NCBI GenBank assembly: GCA_002027195.1
Contig: MWJO01000005.1
Span: 86,595 to 150,594 of the forward strand
Length of the DNA: 64,000 nucleotides
Source: Streptomyces sp. GKU 895
GTDB taxonomy: Bacteria > Actinomycetota > Actinomycetes > Streptomycetales > Streptomycetaceae
Direction: 5' to 3'
A program made the position numbers and the translations under genes. Under the pieces are notes generated by a model. The model ran no database searches. It was given only the letters and a program-made list of their open reading frames with translations, and was not told the origin of the DNA. Each line of letters starts with the position of its first letter. Within the stretch, counting starts at the first letter, position 1. Shown one piece after another: positions 46,605 through 55,440 of this stretch.

Positions 46605-47804
46605 TCAACTACCCAGCGCGAGAAGGGCCGCCACGGCCGAGACCAGCGCGAGTACGGCGAACAGACCGGGATATCCGCCGAGCGGCCCGGCCAGCACGGC
46701 TCCCGCAAAGGGTGCCAGGGCGGAGGCGATGGTGGCCGGCGCAGCCAGGAGTCCGGAGAGGCGGGCGTAGTGGGTGGTGCCCCATCGGTCGGTGACGGCG
46801 GTGGCTTGGAGGAGGGTGAGGTTACCCCGCACCATGCCGGCCCCGATCGCGATGCCCACGAGGAGGGGGACAGGGCCTGAGACGATGGCGAACGCACCGG
46901 TCGTGGCCCCTCCGAGAGCGATCAGGGCGACGGTGCGGGTGATGACGCCGGTGCGGCGGGCAAGGCTCACGTAGAGAGTCCGACCGAGGGTCTGTCCCGC
47001 GCCGCCCAACCCGAGAACCCAGGCGGCGGTGGTAGGGCTGGCTCCGCGTGCCAGCAGCAGGGGAACGAGGGCGATGACGACGGCGTACATCGCGAAGCTG
47101 TTCAGTGTCAGCGCGGCGGCGAGCATCAGCAACGGTCGGCTGCGGGCCGCGGCGCCGGTGTTGGTGTCCCGTTGGGGCGTTGGCGCCGACGCAGATGGCC
47201 ACGGTCCTCGTAGCGCGAGAGCATGCGCGGGGATGGTCACGAGGGCGAGGATCGCCGCGAGTACGGCGTACGTCGTGCGCCAGCTCAGATGCTCGGCGAG
47301 AGCGGCGGCCAGCGGGGCGAAGGCAGTGGAGGCCAAGCCGCCGGCGAGGGTGACGACCGTGAGCGCGCGGACGCGGTCCTCGCCCCACCAACGGGTGAGG
47401 GCGGCGAAGGCCGGCTGGTAGAAGGTGGCGGCCATCGCGATGCCGGCCAGCAGCCAGGCGGCGGTGAAGGCCACGAGGTTGGGCGCGCAGGCGATGGCCA
47501 GCACGGCGGCGACTCCCAGGGCGGAGCCGGTGGTCATCACAGCGCGAGGGCCGCGCCGGTCGAGGATCCGACCGACAGGTATGCCCGTGACGGCGGAGAC
47601 CAGGAGCGCGCCCGAGAAGGCGGCAGTGGTCGATGTGGACGACCAGCCGGTGGAGGCGGTGATCTGTGGATTGAGCACGGGGAAGGCGTAGTAGACGATG
47701 CCCCAGCTGGTGATCTGGGTGACGCAGAGGGCGGGCAGTGCGGCGCGAGGCCGCGACCGGTCTCCCGTTCCGGTCGCGGCCTCGCTGGTCTGAAGGTGGG
47801 TCAT
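46605..47804 (-). CDS. MFS transporter of the arsenic module
   Basis: A 399-residue protein with twelve hydrophobic helices; start at the ATG at 47804 (MTHLQTSEAATGTGDRSRP), since the upstream frame is low-complexity. GRILDRRGPRAVMTTG is the motif A-like loop. It is 7 bp downstream of ArsI and in the ArsI/flavoprotein operon, so it probably exports an arsenical. It is not ArsJ-like by context because no GAPDH-type partner is present. Substrate unproven. Confidence 0.82.
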   Translation of the reverse strand: MTHLQTSEAATGTGDRSRPRAALPALCVTQITSWGIVYYAFPVLNPQITASTGWSSTSTTAAFSGALLVSAVTGIPVGRILDRRGPRAVMTTGSALGVAAVLAIACAPNLVAFTAAWLLAGIAMAATFYQPAFAALTRWWGEDRVRALTVVTLAGGLASTAFAPLAAALAEHLSWRTTYAVLAAILALVTIPAHALALRGPWPSASAPTPQRDTNTGAAARSRPLLMLAAALTLNSFAMYAVVIALVPLLLARGASPTTAAWVLGLGGAGQTLGRTLYVSLARRTGVITRTVALIALGGATTGAFAIVSGPVPLLVGIAIGAGMVRGNLTLLQATAVTDRWGTTHYARLSGLLAAPATIASALAPFAGAVLAGPLGGYPGLFAVLALVSAVAALLALGS

Positions 47805-47811
47805 CGGCGGA

Positions 47812-48279
47812 TCAGCAGCAGCCGCCCGCAGCGACTGGTTCCCTCGCGCCGTCGGCGTCGGCCCGCGTCGAGTCGGCGCAACACGTGCTGCCCTGCTGCT
47901 TGGCCAGGGAGTCCGCGTCGGCCTTGACGACGTACACCTCCCAGGGTTCCTGGCCGGGGCCGTGGACCCAGACCTTGTCCTGGAGGGCGTAGCAGCAGGT
48001 GGTGTCGTTCTCCTCGGCCGTGGCCAGACCGGCATCGCTCAGGCGCGTGGTGGCGGCATGGACGGCTTCACTGGTTTCGACCTCGACGCCGAGGTGGTCC
48101 ATGCGGGTTGCCTCGCCCGCCGCTCCCTCGATCAGGACGAGCTTGAGCGGTGGCTCGGCGATGGCGAAGTTGGCGTAGCCGTCGCGGAGTTTGGCGGGCT
48201 CCGTGCCGAAGAGCTTGCTGTAGAAGGCGACGGACGCGTCGAGATCCGGGACGCGGAGGGCGAGCTGTAGGCGGGACAT
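47812..48279 (-). CDS. arsI: ArsI-like C-As lyase / CadI-type VOC protein
   Basis: A 155-residue VOC (glyoxalase-fold) protein. The vicinal Cys95-Cys96 in NDTTCCYALQDKVWV is the ArsI organoarsenical-binding pair. Gln5, His62 and Glu114 sit at the Fe(II) ligand positions. ArsI cleaves the C-As bond of methylarsenite and aromatic arsenicals; the related CadI label covers cadmium-induced members. An additional Cys-rich tail (STCCADS ... GGCC) extends past the fold. Lies between the flavoprotein and MFS genes. Confidence 0.85.
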   Translation of the reverse strand: MSRLQLALRVPDLDASVAFYSKLFGTEPAKLRDGYANFAIAEPPLKLVLIEGAAGEATRMDHLGVEVETSEAVHAATTRLSDAGLATAEENDTTCCYALQDKVWVHGPGQEPWEVYVVKADADSLAKQQGSTCCADSTRADADGAREPVAAGGCC

Positions 48280-48307
48280 GACGAACCTCCTTGTGTGGGT
48301 GGGGTGT

Positions 48308-49672
48308 TCAGCAGCCGCCGGACGTGGGTGCCGGGGCGCCGATGCCGATCTGGAGCGTGGTGGGGGCGGCGCAGCATCCGCCGCCGGACTGCTCGGCGTT
48401 CTCCGGCTCGTCGAACAGGCCCGCGCCGCCGCAGACTCCCGTCTCAGGGAGGGTCAGTTCGACGCGCTCGGCGGCTTCCTGGTCGCCGGCGATCGCTGCG
48501 GTGATGGAGCGGACCTGCTCGTAGCCAGTCATGGCGAGGAAGGTCGGGGCGCGGCCGTAGGACTTCATGCCCACCAGGTAGACGTCCTGTTCAGGGTGCG
48601 AGAGCTCGCCCACGCCGTGCGGGTAGACCGTGCCGCAGGAATGGACGTTGGGGTCGATGAGCGGGGCGAGGGCGGTCGGGGCCTGGAGGCGCTCGTCGAG
48701 GCCGAGGCGGATCTCGGAGAGGAAGGACAGGTCCGGGCGGAAGCCGGTCAGGACGATGACTTCGTCGATGGGGTCCGTGCGGCGGCCGTCTTCGGACTCG
48801 AGTACCAGTCGGTCACCGTCGTACGAGACGGTCTGCGTACGGAAGCCAGTGATCGCGCTCGCATGGCCGGCCTCGACGGCGGCCTTCGCGCGCAGGCCGA
48901 GGGCGCCGCGTGCGGGAAGCTGGTCGGCCTCGCCGCCGCCGTAGGTGTTGGCGCCGATGCCCCGACGCAGGATCCACATCGCGTGAGTTCCCCTCTCCTC
49001 CTCTGCCAGGTCGGCGATGAGGGCGAGGGCGGTGAAGGCGGAGGCTCCCGAGCCGACGACGGCGGTGCGCTTGCCCGCGTAGCGGGCCCGTTCGGCCGGG
49101 TCGTTGAGGTCCGGGACGCGGTAGGAGATGTGGTCGGCGGCTGCCTTCTCGCCGAGGGCTGGGAGGCCGTCGGCGCCCATCGGAGAGGGGGTGGTCCAGG
49201 TGCCGGAGGCGTCGATGACGGCGCGGGCGGTGATCCGCTCTTCGCTGCCGTCCGCGGTCTCGATGTGCACGGTGAAGGGCTGTTCGTAGCGGCCGGAGTC
49301 GACGATCCGGTCGCGTCCGGCGCGGGCGATGCCGGTCACCGTGGCGCCGAAGCGGATCTTGTCGCCCAAGACGTCGGCAAGCGGCTGCAGGTACTGCTCG
49401 GCCCAGTCGCCGCCGGTCGGGTAGGTCGAGGCGTCCGGCCGGACCCAACCGGTCGGGGCCAGGAGCTTCTCCGCAGCCGGGTCGATGACCTCGCCCCAGG
49501 TGGAGAACAGGCGGACGTGCGCCCACTCGCGCACGGCGGCACCCGCGGTGGGGCCGGCTTCCAGGACGAGGGGTTCGAGGCCGCGCTCGACGAGGTGGGC
49601 GGCGGCGGCCAGGCCAATCGGGCCAGCTCCGATGACCACGACGGGCAGATGGTCGGTGGTGGGCGCGCTCAC
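48308..49672 (-). CDS. FAD-dependent oxidoreductase of the arsenic module
   Basis: A 454-residue flavoprotein from the GTG at 49672 (AGGGG upstream). Rossmann FAD site VVVIGAGPIGLAAAAHLVER, NADPH-like site RTAVVGSGASAFTALAL and ATG-like motif VIVLTGFRPDLSF. The C-terminus is Cys/Gly-rich (GVCGGAGLF, SGGGCCAAP, final SGGC), unusual and possibly arsenic-binding. It heads the operon with arsI and the MFS gene, transcribed from the operator region shared with arsR. Likely oxidises or reduces an arsenical. Confidence 0.83.
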   Translation of the reverse strand: MSAPTTDHLPVVVIGAGPIGLAAAAHLVERGLEPLVLEAGPTAGAAVREWAHVRLFSTWGEVIDPAAEKLLAPTGWVRPDASTYPTGGDWAEQYLQPLADVLGDKIRFGATVTGIARAGRDRIVDSGRYEQPFTVHIETADGSEERITARAVIDASGTWTTPSPMGADGLPALGEKAAADHISYRVPDLNDPAERARYAGKRTAVVGSGASAFTALALIADLAEEERGTHAMWILRRGIGANTYGGGEADQLPARGALGLRAKAAVEAGHASAITGFRTQTVSYDGDRLVLESEDGRRTDPIDEVIVLTGFRPDLSFLSEIRLGLDERLQAPTALAPLIDPNVHSCGTVYPHGVGELSHPEQDVYLVGMKSYGRAPTFLAMTGYEQVRSITAAIAGDQEAAERVELTLPETGVCGGAGLFDEPENAEQSGGGCCAAPTTLQIGIGAPAPTSGGC

Positions 49673-49687
49673 GAGATTCCCCTTTGT

Positions 49688-49763
49688 TTCGACATCCGTC
49701 AATATCTTGCGTTGCCTAGGATGGCAGCTGCATCGACAGGCGTCAACATAGACATTCATCGAA
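49688..49763. promoter_or_regulatory. ArsR operator (flavoprotein side) and half-site
   Basis: 49732-49763 carries an imperfect dyad with the central GTCAACATAGAC identical to the operator at 49886-49917. A further half-site TTCGACATCCGTC lies at 49688-49700, just before the flavoprotein gene's ribosome-binding site. Confidence 0.72.
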
Positions 49764-49885
49764 TCTGAAGATCAAGGGGGCGCCGGTCGCTCCGGCGTCG
49801 GCCAGGCCGATGCCGAGACCTGGCGACGGCGAGAGCCGCGAGCCACATGGGTAGGGCTGCACTGACTACCGCCCTCGCTCGCTGG

Positions 49886-49917
49886 TTCGACATGTGTCAA
49901 CATAGACGCATGTCGAA
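49886..49917. promoter_or_regulatory. ArsR operator overlapping the arsR start codon
   Basis: A 32-bp dyad: TTCGACATGTGTC and GACGCATGTCGAA pair at 12 of 13 positions around AACATA. The arsR ATG (49910) lies inside the right arm, so bound ArsR would block both transcription start and the ribosome site region. Confidence 0.8.
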
Positions 49918-50277
49918 TACGAAGGTGCTGCCGCTGCTGGAGCCCGAGGTCTCCGATGTCGTGGTGCCGTGTTGCCCGCCGCTCACCGAGCGGCCGCTGA
50001 CCGCCGACGAGGCCGAGAAGACGGCCCGGATGTTCAAGGCGCTCGGCGATCCGGTGCGGCTGCGACTCTTCTCCTCGGTCGCTCGCACGAGGGCGGCGAG
50101 GCATGTGTCTGCGACATCTCCGACGTCGGCGTATCCCAGCCGACCGTCTCCCACCACCTGAAGAAGCTCAAGGAGGCGGGGCTGCTCACCTCCGAGCGGC
50201 GCGGAACATGGGTGTACTACCGGGTGGAGCCGTCGGTGATCGCGGCGATGGGACAGATGCTCAGCTCCCTGGGCTGA
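49910..50277 (+). pseudogene. arsR: ArsR-family metalloregulator, frameshifted
   Basis: The ATG at 49910 gives MSNTKVLPLLEPEVSDVVV, a CCPP cysteine pair and the ArsR start AEKTARMFKALGDPVRLRLF. The frame breaks at about 50080-50090. The rest, HEGGEACVCDISDVGVSQPT, VSHHLKKLKEAGLL and RRGTWVYYRVEPS, continues one frame over. One base seems to be missing in GGTCGCTCGCAC. The metal motif ACVCD is the As(III) site of ArsR/SmtB proteins. Restored it is ~122 residues. It should repress both itself and the divergent flavoprotein-arsI-MFS operon. Confidence 0.85.
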
Positions 50278-50306
50278 GGTCATCTCACGGGAAGCGGGTG
50301 AGACCG

Positions 50307-50852
50307 ATGGATCAGCCGTCGGTGGACCGTCAGGCGATCCACGAGGACTTGGAGCGGGCCCGTACGGCCTTCCACGAGCTCCTCGACGCCACCGACGCCG
50401 ACCTGCGCAGGCCCACCGAGGGCACCCGGTGGACCAACGGGCAACTGCTGTTCCACATGCTCTTCGGCTACGTCCTCATGCGGCCGCTGCTGATCCTGAT
50501 GCGGATCTTCGGACGGCTGCCACGCGGCGCGAGCCGGGCCTTCGCCCGTGTCCTCGACGCAGGCACTCGGCCCTTCGACGTCGTGAACTATCTGGGCCCG
50601 CTCGGCGGTGCGAAGGTTCTCGGACGTCGCGGCATGGGGTCGGTGTTCGACCGCGTGATCGCCGGGCTGCACCGGCGACTCGACGCTGAGCAGGAAGCTC
50701 ATCTCTCACTGGGCATGCACTATCCGACGCGCTGGGACCCGTTCTTCCGCGACGTCATGACGATCGCGGACCTGTACCGGTATCCGACCGAGCACTTCGA
50801 GTTCCACCGCCGCCAACTCACCCTGCCCGCCGGTCCGCAAGCAGCGCACTGA
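50307..50852 (+). CDS. DinB-like protein
   Basis: A 181-residue helical protein (LERARTAFHELLDATDADLRR, then WTNGQLLFHMLFGYVL), the DinB/YfiT four-helix arrangement with His positions typical of the metal site. DinB-like enzymes include mycothiol-dependent transferases and isomerases. It is 30 bp after arsR, so a thiol-dependent arsenic step is conceivable. It overlaps the convergent arsO end by 35 bp. Confidence 0.78.
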   Translation: MDQPSVDRQAIHEDLERARTAFHELLDATDADLRRPTEGTRWTNGQLLFHMLFGYVLMRPLLILMRIFGRLPRGASRAFARVLDAGTRPFDVVNYLGPLGGAKVLGRRGMGSVFDRVIAGLHRRLDAEQEAHLSLGMHYPTRWDPFFRDVMTIADLYRYPTEHFEFHRRQLTLPAGPQAAH

Positions 50853-51891
50853 TCTCACGGGCAGCCTCGCGGGCGGGCCGCCCGACGCCGATCAGAGTCG
50901 CCGAGGCCGGTCCGGTCCAGTCCCCGTAGCCCAGCAGGTGCAGGCGCGGCTCGTCGATCGCGCGGGTGCCCTCCACTGCGATGTGCCCGCGTCGGCCCCG
51001 GAGTTGGAGCGGGGCCAGGTGGGACAGGGCCGGCCGGAACCCCGTGCACCAGATGATCGCGTTGGCCTCCGATCGGGTGCCGTCGGACCACTCGACGCCG
51101 CCGGGGAGGACCCTGGCGAACATCGGGCGTGCCGTGAGCAGGCCCCGGTCGCGAGCCACACGCACAGGCGGTACGGCGACGATGTCGCCCAGCGAAGCCA
51201 CGCCCCCGCTGTCCGTACGGCCCTCGTCGAGGGCGCGACGGCGGGCGGTGGCCGCGTCGAACAGGGCGCGGCCGTCGATGTCGTCGGCCAGGTAGCGGGG
51301 CGGGCGCTGGGTGACCCAGGTCAGCTGGGTGTCGTAGGCCAGGTCGGCGGCTATCTGAGCGCCGGAGTTGCCGCCCCCGACTACCACGACGCGCCGGCCC
51401 GTGAAGTCGTGCGGGCCGCGGTACTCCACCGTGTGGAGCTGGCGGCCCGCGAAGACCCCGCGCCCCGGGACGGCGGGGAGGAACGGCCGCCACCGCGTGC
51501 CGGTCGCGCTGATGACTGCGCGGGCGTGCCAGATGCCGGAGTCGGTCTCCACGCGCAGGAGTTCCCCGTCCCGGTGCACACCAGCCACCCGCACCGGGCG
51601 CTCGATTGGCAGCTCGTAGCGCTTCTCGTAGTCCCGCAGATACGCCACCACATGCTCCGCGTCCGGGTACTCCTCCCCCGCCTGCGGCGGCATGAGCCGG
51701 CCGGGCAGGGAGGAGAAAGCCGCCGGTGAGAAGAGGTGGAGTGAGTCCCACGTGTGCTGCCAGGCACCGCCGGCCGCGGCCTGGGCATCGAGGATGACGA
51801 AGTCCACGCCGAGTCGGCGCAGGTGGTAACCGGCAGCAAGGCCGGACTGGCCGCCGCCGATCACCACCACCTGCGTGCGACGACGGGTCAT
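50818..51891 (-). CDS. arsO: ArsO-like flavin monooxygenase
   Basis: A 357-residue FMO-type protein: VVVIGGGQSGLAAGYHLRRL (FAD), RVVVVGGGNSGAQIAADLAY (NADPH) and the ATG-like IIWCTGFRPALSH. Small flavoproteins of this kind are named ArsO in Streptomyces ars clusters such as that of plasmid pHZ227; their reaction is not firmly established. Start overlaps the aquaporin stop by four bases. Confidence 0.85.
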   Translation of the reverse strand: MTRRRTQVVVIGGGQSGLAAGYHLRRLGVDFVILDAQAAAGGAWQHTWDSLHLFSPAAFSSLPGRLMPPQAGEEYPDAEHVVAYLRDYEKRYELPIERPVRVAGVHRDGELLRVETDSGIWHARAVISATGTRWRPFLPAVPGRGVFAGRQLHTVEYRGPHDFTGRRVVVVGGGNSGAQIAADLAYDTQLTWVTQRPPRYLADDIDGRALFDAATARRRALDEGRTDSGGVASLGDIVAVPPVRVARDRGLLTARPMFARVLPGGVEWSDGTRSEANAIIWCTGFRPALSHLAPLQLRGRRGHIAVEGTRAIDEPRLHLLGYGDWTGPASATLIGVGRPAREAAREISALLADRRAG

Positions 51892-52664
51892 TCAGCCGAC
51901 CGGCCGCGCACGAAGACGACCGCCACCAGTGCCAGACCGACGGCCCCGCCCACGAGCTGGGCGCCGATGAAGCCCACAAGCGAGCCCGGTGCGATGCCAG
52001 CGAAGGTGTCGCTGAAGGTACGGCCGATCGTCACCGCCGGGTTGGCGAACGAGGTGGAGGATGTGAACCAGTAGGCGGCGCCGATGTACGAGGCGACGGC
52101 CACCGGCGCGAACCGCAACTGATTCGTGCGGGCCAGGCCGAAGATCAGCAGGATCAGGCCGGCGGTGGCCACCACCTCGCCCAGCAGCAGATGACCGGCC
52201 GAGCGGTCGTGCGTGGACCACTCCACCAAGGGCTTGCCGAACATCGCGTCGGCCAGGATGGCGCCCGCGATCGCGCCCACGATCTGCGCGGGGACGTACA
52301 CCGCGACCTCGCGGGCCGTGACACCGTCGCCGCCGCGTCGCGCGGTCCACCACTCGGCCAGCGTGACGACGGGGTTGAAGTGCGCGCCCGACACCGGGCC
52401 GAGCAGCAGGATCAGGATGCCGAGGCCGAAGACGGTGGCGATCGAGTTCGCCAGCAACTGGACCCCGACGTCTTGCGTGAGCTCGGTGGCCTGGATGCCG
52501 GAGCCGATCACGACGGCGACGAGGAGTGCCGTGCCGAGCAGTTCGGCCGCGGCCCGCGAAGTCAGCGGGGTACGGGGTGGGGTGGCGCCCGGCGCGGGTT
52601 GTGGCTCGCCGGCTATGGCGGCCTCCCCGGCTCTGTCGTGCTCGGCGGCCTCGGTGGCGGTCAA
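51888..52664 (-). CDS. aqpS: Aquaporin/MIP channel (AqpS-like)
   Basis: A 258-residue MIP family channel with six helices. The two half-helix boxes are GAHFNPVVT (NPV) and FANPAVT (NPA). In Sinorhizobium, AqpS replaces the ArsB pump and lets arsenite leak out after ArsC reduction; no ArsB or Acr3 is present in this island, so the same role is likely here. Coupled to arsO and downstream of the second arsR. Confidence 0.88.
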   Translation of the reverse strand: MTATEAAEHDRAGEAAIAGEPQPAPGATPPRTPLTSRAAAELLGTALLVAVVIGSGIQATELTQDVGVQLLANSIATVFGLGILILLLGPVSGAHFNPVVTLAEWWTARRGGDGVTAREVAVYVPAQIVGAIAGAILADAMFGKPLVEWSTHDRSAGHLLLGEVVATAGLILLIFGLARTNQLRFAPVAVASYIGAAYWFTSSTSFANPAVTIGRTFSDTFAGIAPGSLVGFIGAQLVGGAVGLALVAVVFVRGRSAE

Positions 52665-52701
52665 CAGGACTCCTTCGGTGCGGTCGCCGTAGGGGCGGGG
52701 A

Positions 52702-53016
52702 TCAGGGGCAGGACCGCTTGACGTTGTTCTCGGCGGTGGCGCGCGCGGTCTCCGCCAGGTCGGCGAACTGGCCCGCGAGGGAGGCGATGACGTCAGGCTT
52801 GAGCCGGTAGTAGGTGAACCGGCCGCAGGGCTCGGTCTCCACGACCCCGGCCTCGCGCAGCACCTTCAGATGGTTGGAGAGGTTGGTCTGTCTGGCCCCC
52901 GTCTCCTCGATCAGGTGCGTGCTGCAGAGCGTCTCCTTGGCCAGCAAGGTGACGATCTGGAGGCGGAGCGGGTCCGCGAGAACCCGCATCAGATCAGTGT
53001 CGACTGACGTCATCAT
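52702..53016 (-). CDS. arsR: Second ArsR-family repressor
   Basis: A 104-residue winged-helix protein: RVLADPLRLQIVTLLAKETL, CSTHLIEETGARQTNLSNHL, and EPCGRFTYYRL. Two conserved cysteines (in LCSTH and EPCGR) are candidate As(III) ligands. It heads the aqpS-arsO operon and is divergent from arsC. A GCTGATAC direct repeat in the 53017-53055 interval may be its operator. Confidence 0.92.
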   Translation of the reverse strand: MMTSVDTDLMRVLADPLRLQIVTLLAKETLCSTHLIEETGARQTNLSNHLKVLREAGVVETEPCGRFTYYRLKPDVIASLAGQFADLAETARATAENNVKRSCP

Positions 53017-53058
53017 GGGCTGATACTGTCACATCACTCCGAGCTGATACCAGCCCGG
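53017..53058. promoter_or_regulatory. Repeat element in the divergent arsR2/arsC promoter
   Basis: GCTGATACTG and GCTGATACCAGC lie 26 bp apart between the second arsR and arsC; the second contains the dyad GCTG-ATAC-CAGC. Probable binding site of the second ArsR, by position. Confidence 0.5.
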
Positions 53059-53118
53059 ACTGAACCCTGGGACCCGCATCCCCACACCCGTGGGGCCCAC
53101 GCCCCGAAGGGGTTTCCC

Positions 53119-53763
53119 ATGACCGCATCCCCGCCGCCCGTCCTGCCCGACGAACGCCTCGCCTCCGGCATCGCGAGCCTGGCCCTGCGCTACCGCGGGC
53201 ACTTCTCGCCGGAGACCATCCAGCGCCTCGTCATCGATTCCTACGAGCGTCTCGCCGAGCACGCTCGCGTCCGCACCCACCTGGTCGTGCTGGCCGAGCA
53301 CCTCGCCACCGAGCGCCTCGACGCGCTCGCGCACATCGAGCGTGCTCCGGGCAGCGGCCTGCCCCGCGTGCTGTTCGTGTGCAGCCACAACGCCGGCCGC
53401 TCCCAGATGGCCGCTGCACTGCTCGCCCACCGCGCCCAGGGCCACGTCACCGTCTCCTCCGCCGGCACGCATCCCGCCGCCGAGGTCGAGCCGGTCGTCG
53501 CGCAGGTGCTCACCGAGGCCGGGGTGGACCTGGCGGACGCGTTCCCCAAGCCGCTGACCGACGAGGTCGTCCAGGCCGCCGACATCGTCATCACCATGGG
53601 CTGCGGGGATGCCTGCCCCGTACTGCCGGGCCGCCGCTACCTGGACTGGCCGGTCACCGACCCCGAGGGCGCCCCGATCGCCGTCGTCCGCGACATCCGC
53701 GACGAGATCGACGCCCACATCACCGAACTGCTCGACTCGCTGCCGAGCACCCGAACTCCGTAA
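53119..53763 (+). CDS. arsC: Arsenate reductase with N-terminal helical domain
   Basis: A 214-residue protein. Residues 1-75 form a three-helix bundle domain (IASLALRYRGHFSPETIQRL) often fused to actinobacterial ArsC. The rest is a low-molecular-weight phosphatase fold with P-loop CSHNAGRS (Cys88) and the pair Cys162/Cys166 in [13 protein letters not shown]. The three cysteines match thioredoxin-coupled ArsC, reducing As(V) to As(III), here probably with the thioredoxin reductase encoded downstream. Confidence 0.93.
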   Translation: MTASPPPVLPDERLASGIASLALRYRGHFSPETIQRLVIDSYERLAEHARVRTHLVVLAEHLATERLDALAHIERAPGSGLPRVLFVCSHNAGRSQMAAALLAHRAQGHVTVSSAGTHPAAEVEPVVAQVLTEAGVDLADAFPKPLTDEVVQAADIVITMGCGDACPVLPGRRYLDWPVTDPEGAPIAVVRDIRDEIDAHITELLDSLPSTRTP

Positions 53764-53808
53764 GCACGTACACCTCGCACTCCTCGCACTCGCACTAAGG
53801 AAGAACCG

Positions 53809-54228
53809 ATGTCCTCCAGCCCGCTCGCCTCCGTGCTCTTCGTCTGCGTCCACAACGCCGGGCGCTCCCAGATGGCCGCCGGATTCCTCACTCACCTCGC
53901 GGGCGACCGGATCGAGGTCCGCTCCGCCGGTTCGATCCCCGGAGACCAGGTCAACCCGTCCGCGGTGGAGGCCATGCAGGAGATCGGCGTCGACATCTCC
54001 GCGGCCCAGCCGAAGATCCTGACCACCGAGGCCGTCCAGGCGTCCGACTACGTCATCACCATGGGCTGCGGCGACGCCTGCCCGATCTTCCCGGGCAAGA
54101 AGTACCTCGACTGGGCCCTGGAGGACCCGGCGGGCAAGGGCGTCGAGGCCGTCCGCCCGATCCGCGACGAGATCAAGACGCGCATCGAGGCCCTGATCGC
54201 CGAGATCGACGCGAAGCAGGAGGCGTGA
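53809..54228 (+). CDS. arsC: Arsenate reductase, thioredoxin-type
   Basis: A 139-residue LMW-PTP-fold arsenate reductase: P-loop Cys13 in [11 protein letters not shown] and Cys87/Cys91 in [19 protein letters not shown]. It lacks the N-terminal bundle of the previous gene. Its stop overlaps the trxB GTG start. Confidence 0.94.
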   Translation: MSSSPLASVLFVCVHNAGRSQMAAGFLTHLAGDRIEVRSAGSIPGDQVNPSAVEAMQEIGVDISAAQPKILTTEAVQASDYVITMGCGDACPIFPGKKYLDWALEDPAGKGVEAVRPIRDEIKTRIEALIAEIDAKQEA

Positions 54229-55217
54229 CCTTCGTGAGCGACTCCGTCATACGCGAGGTCATCGTCATCGGCTCCGGCCCCGCCGGATACACCGCCGCCC
54301 TCTACACCGCCCGCGCCGAACTCAAGCCCCTCGTCTTCGGCGGCGCGATCTTCGTCGGCGGCGCGCTGACCACGACCACCGAGGTCGAGAACTTCCCCGG
54401 CTTCCCCGAGGGCATCGACGGCCCGGTCCTCATGGAGAACATGCGGGCCCAAGCGATGCGCTTCGGCGCCGAGATGATCGACGACGACATCGTCGAGGTC
54501 GACCTCACCGGCGACATCAAGACCGTCACCGACACCGCGGGCACCGTGCACCGCGCGAAGGCGGTGATCATCGCAACCGGCTCCGGCTACCGCAAGCTCG
54601 GCCTGCCGCGTGAGGACGAGCTGTCCGGCCGGGGCGTGTCCTGGTGCGCGACCTGCGACGGCTTCTTCTTCCGCGACCGCGACATCATGGTCGTCGGCGG
54701 CGGCGACACCGCCATGGAGGAAGCCACCTTCCTCACCCGCTTCGCCCGCTCCGTCACCGTCGTCCACCGCCGCTCCACCCTGCGCGCCTCCCAGGCCATG
54801 CAGAACCGCGCCTTCGCCGACGACAAGATCTCCTTCGCCTTCGACAGCGAGATCGCGGAGATCAAGGAAGCCGACGGCAAGCTCGCCGGAGTCGTGCTCC
54901 GCGACGTCTTCACCGGCACGACCCGCGACCTCGACGTGACCGGCCTGTTCATCGCCATCGGCCACAACCCGCGCACCGAACTCTTCACGGGCCAGCTGAA
55001 TTTGGACAGCACCGGCTACCTGAAGGTGCAGTCACCGTCAACCCGTACGAACATCCCGGGCGTCTTCGGCGCCGGAGACGTCGTCGACCACACCTACCGG
55101 CAGGCCATCACCGCTGCGACGAGCGGCTGCGCGGCCGCGCTTGACGCCGAGCGGTACCTCGCCGCCCTCGCGGACGGCGATGACCTGGCCGTGCGCGGAG
55201 CGTCGCTCGCTGGCTGA
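54225..55217 (+). CDS. trxB: Thioredoxin-disulfide reductase (ArsT)
   Basis: A 330-residue thioredoxin reductase: FAD site [16 protein letters not shown], redox pair in [15 protein letters not shown] (C-x2-C), NADPH site [15 protein letters not shown] and [15 protein letters not shown]. Coupled to arsC by GTGA. It supplies electrons to ArsC; the same linkage (arsT) is known from Streptomyces ars clusters. No thioredoxin gene is in the module, so a chromosomal one must serve. Confidence 0.94.
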   Translation: MTFVSDSVIREVIVIGSGPAGYTAALYTARAELKPLVFGGAIFVGGALTTTTEVENFPGFPEGIDGPVLMENMRAQAMRFGAEMIDDDIVEVDLTGDIKTVTDTAGTVHRAKAVIIATGSGYRKLGLPREDELSGRGVSWCATCDGFFFRDRDIMVVGGGDTAMEEATFLTRFARSVTVVHRRSTLRASQAMQNRAFADDKISFAFDSEIAEIKEADGKLAGVVLRDVFTGTTRDLDVTGLFIAIGHNPRTELFTGQLNLDSTGYLKVQSPSTRTNIPGVFGAGDVVDHTYRQAITAATSGCAAALDAERYLAALADGDDLAVRGASLAG

Positions 55218-55261
55218 TCACCCACGAGATCGTTCACGTCGCCGCCGGCACGCATCTCCGT

Positions 55262-55378
55262 CGACTGCGGGGATGCGTGCCGGGTCTTGCCGAGGCCCTG
55301 GTACCCGACTTGCCCCTGCGGACCTCAGGGAGCTCTGCCCGCGTGGCCACTCAAAACAACCTGCACCTAAGGAAGTTG
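55262..55378 (+). pseudogene. Decayed fragment of a third arsC
   Basis: A short frame reads SVDCGDACRVLPRPWYPTCP, then GPQGALPAWPLKTTCT and a stop. It aligns with the arsC segment GCGDACPVLPGRRYLDW followed by the acidic DPxG loop, with indels: TACCCGACTTG here for TACCTCGACTGG in arsC. No start or P-loop remains. Confidence 0.55.
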
Positions 55379-55440
55379 ACATTGCGCACATGTACGTAAA
55401 TGCCACGCACTTGGGCGGCCTTCGCGCCTAATCTCAATCC

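Noticed and set aside
50307..50852. Reading the DinB-like gene as part of the arsR frame
   Set aside because: A stop at 50277 and a separate ATG with its own sequence family divide the two genes.
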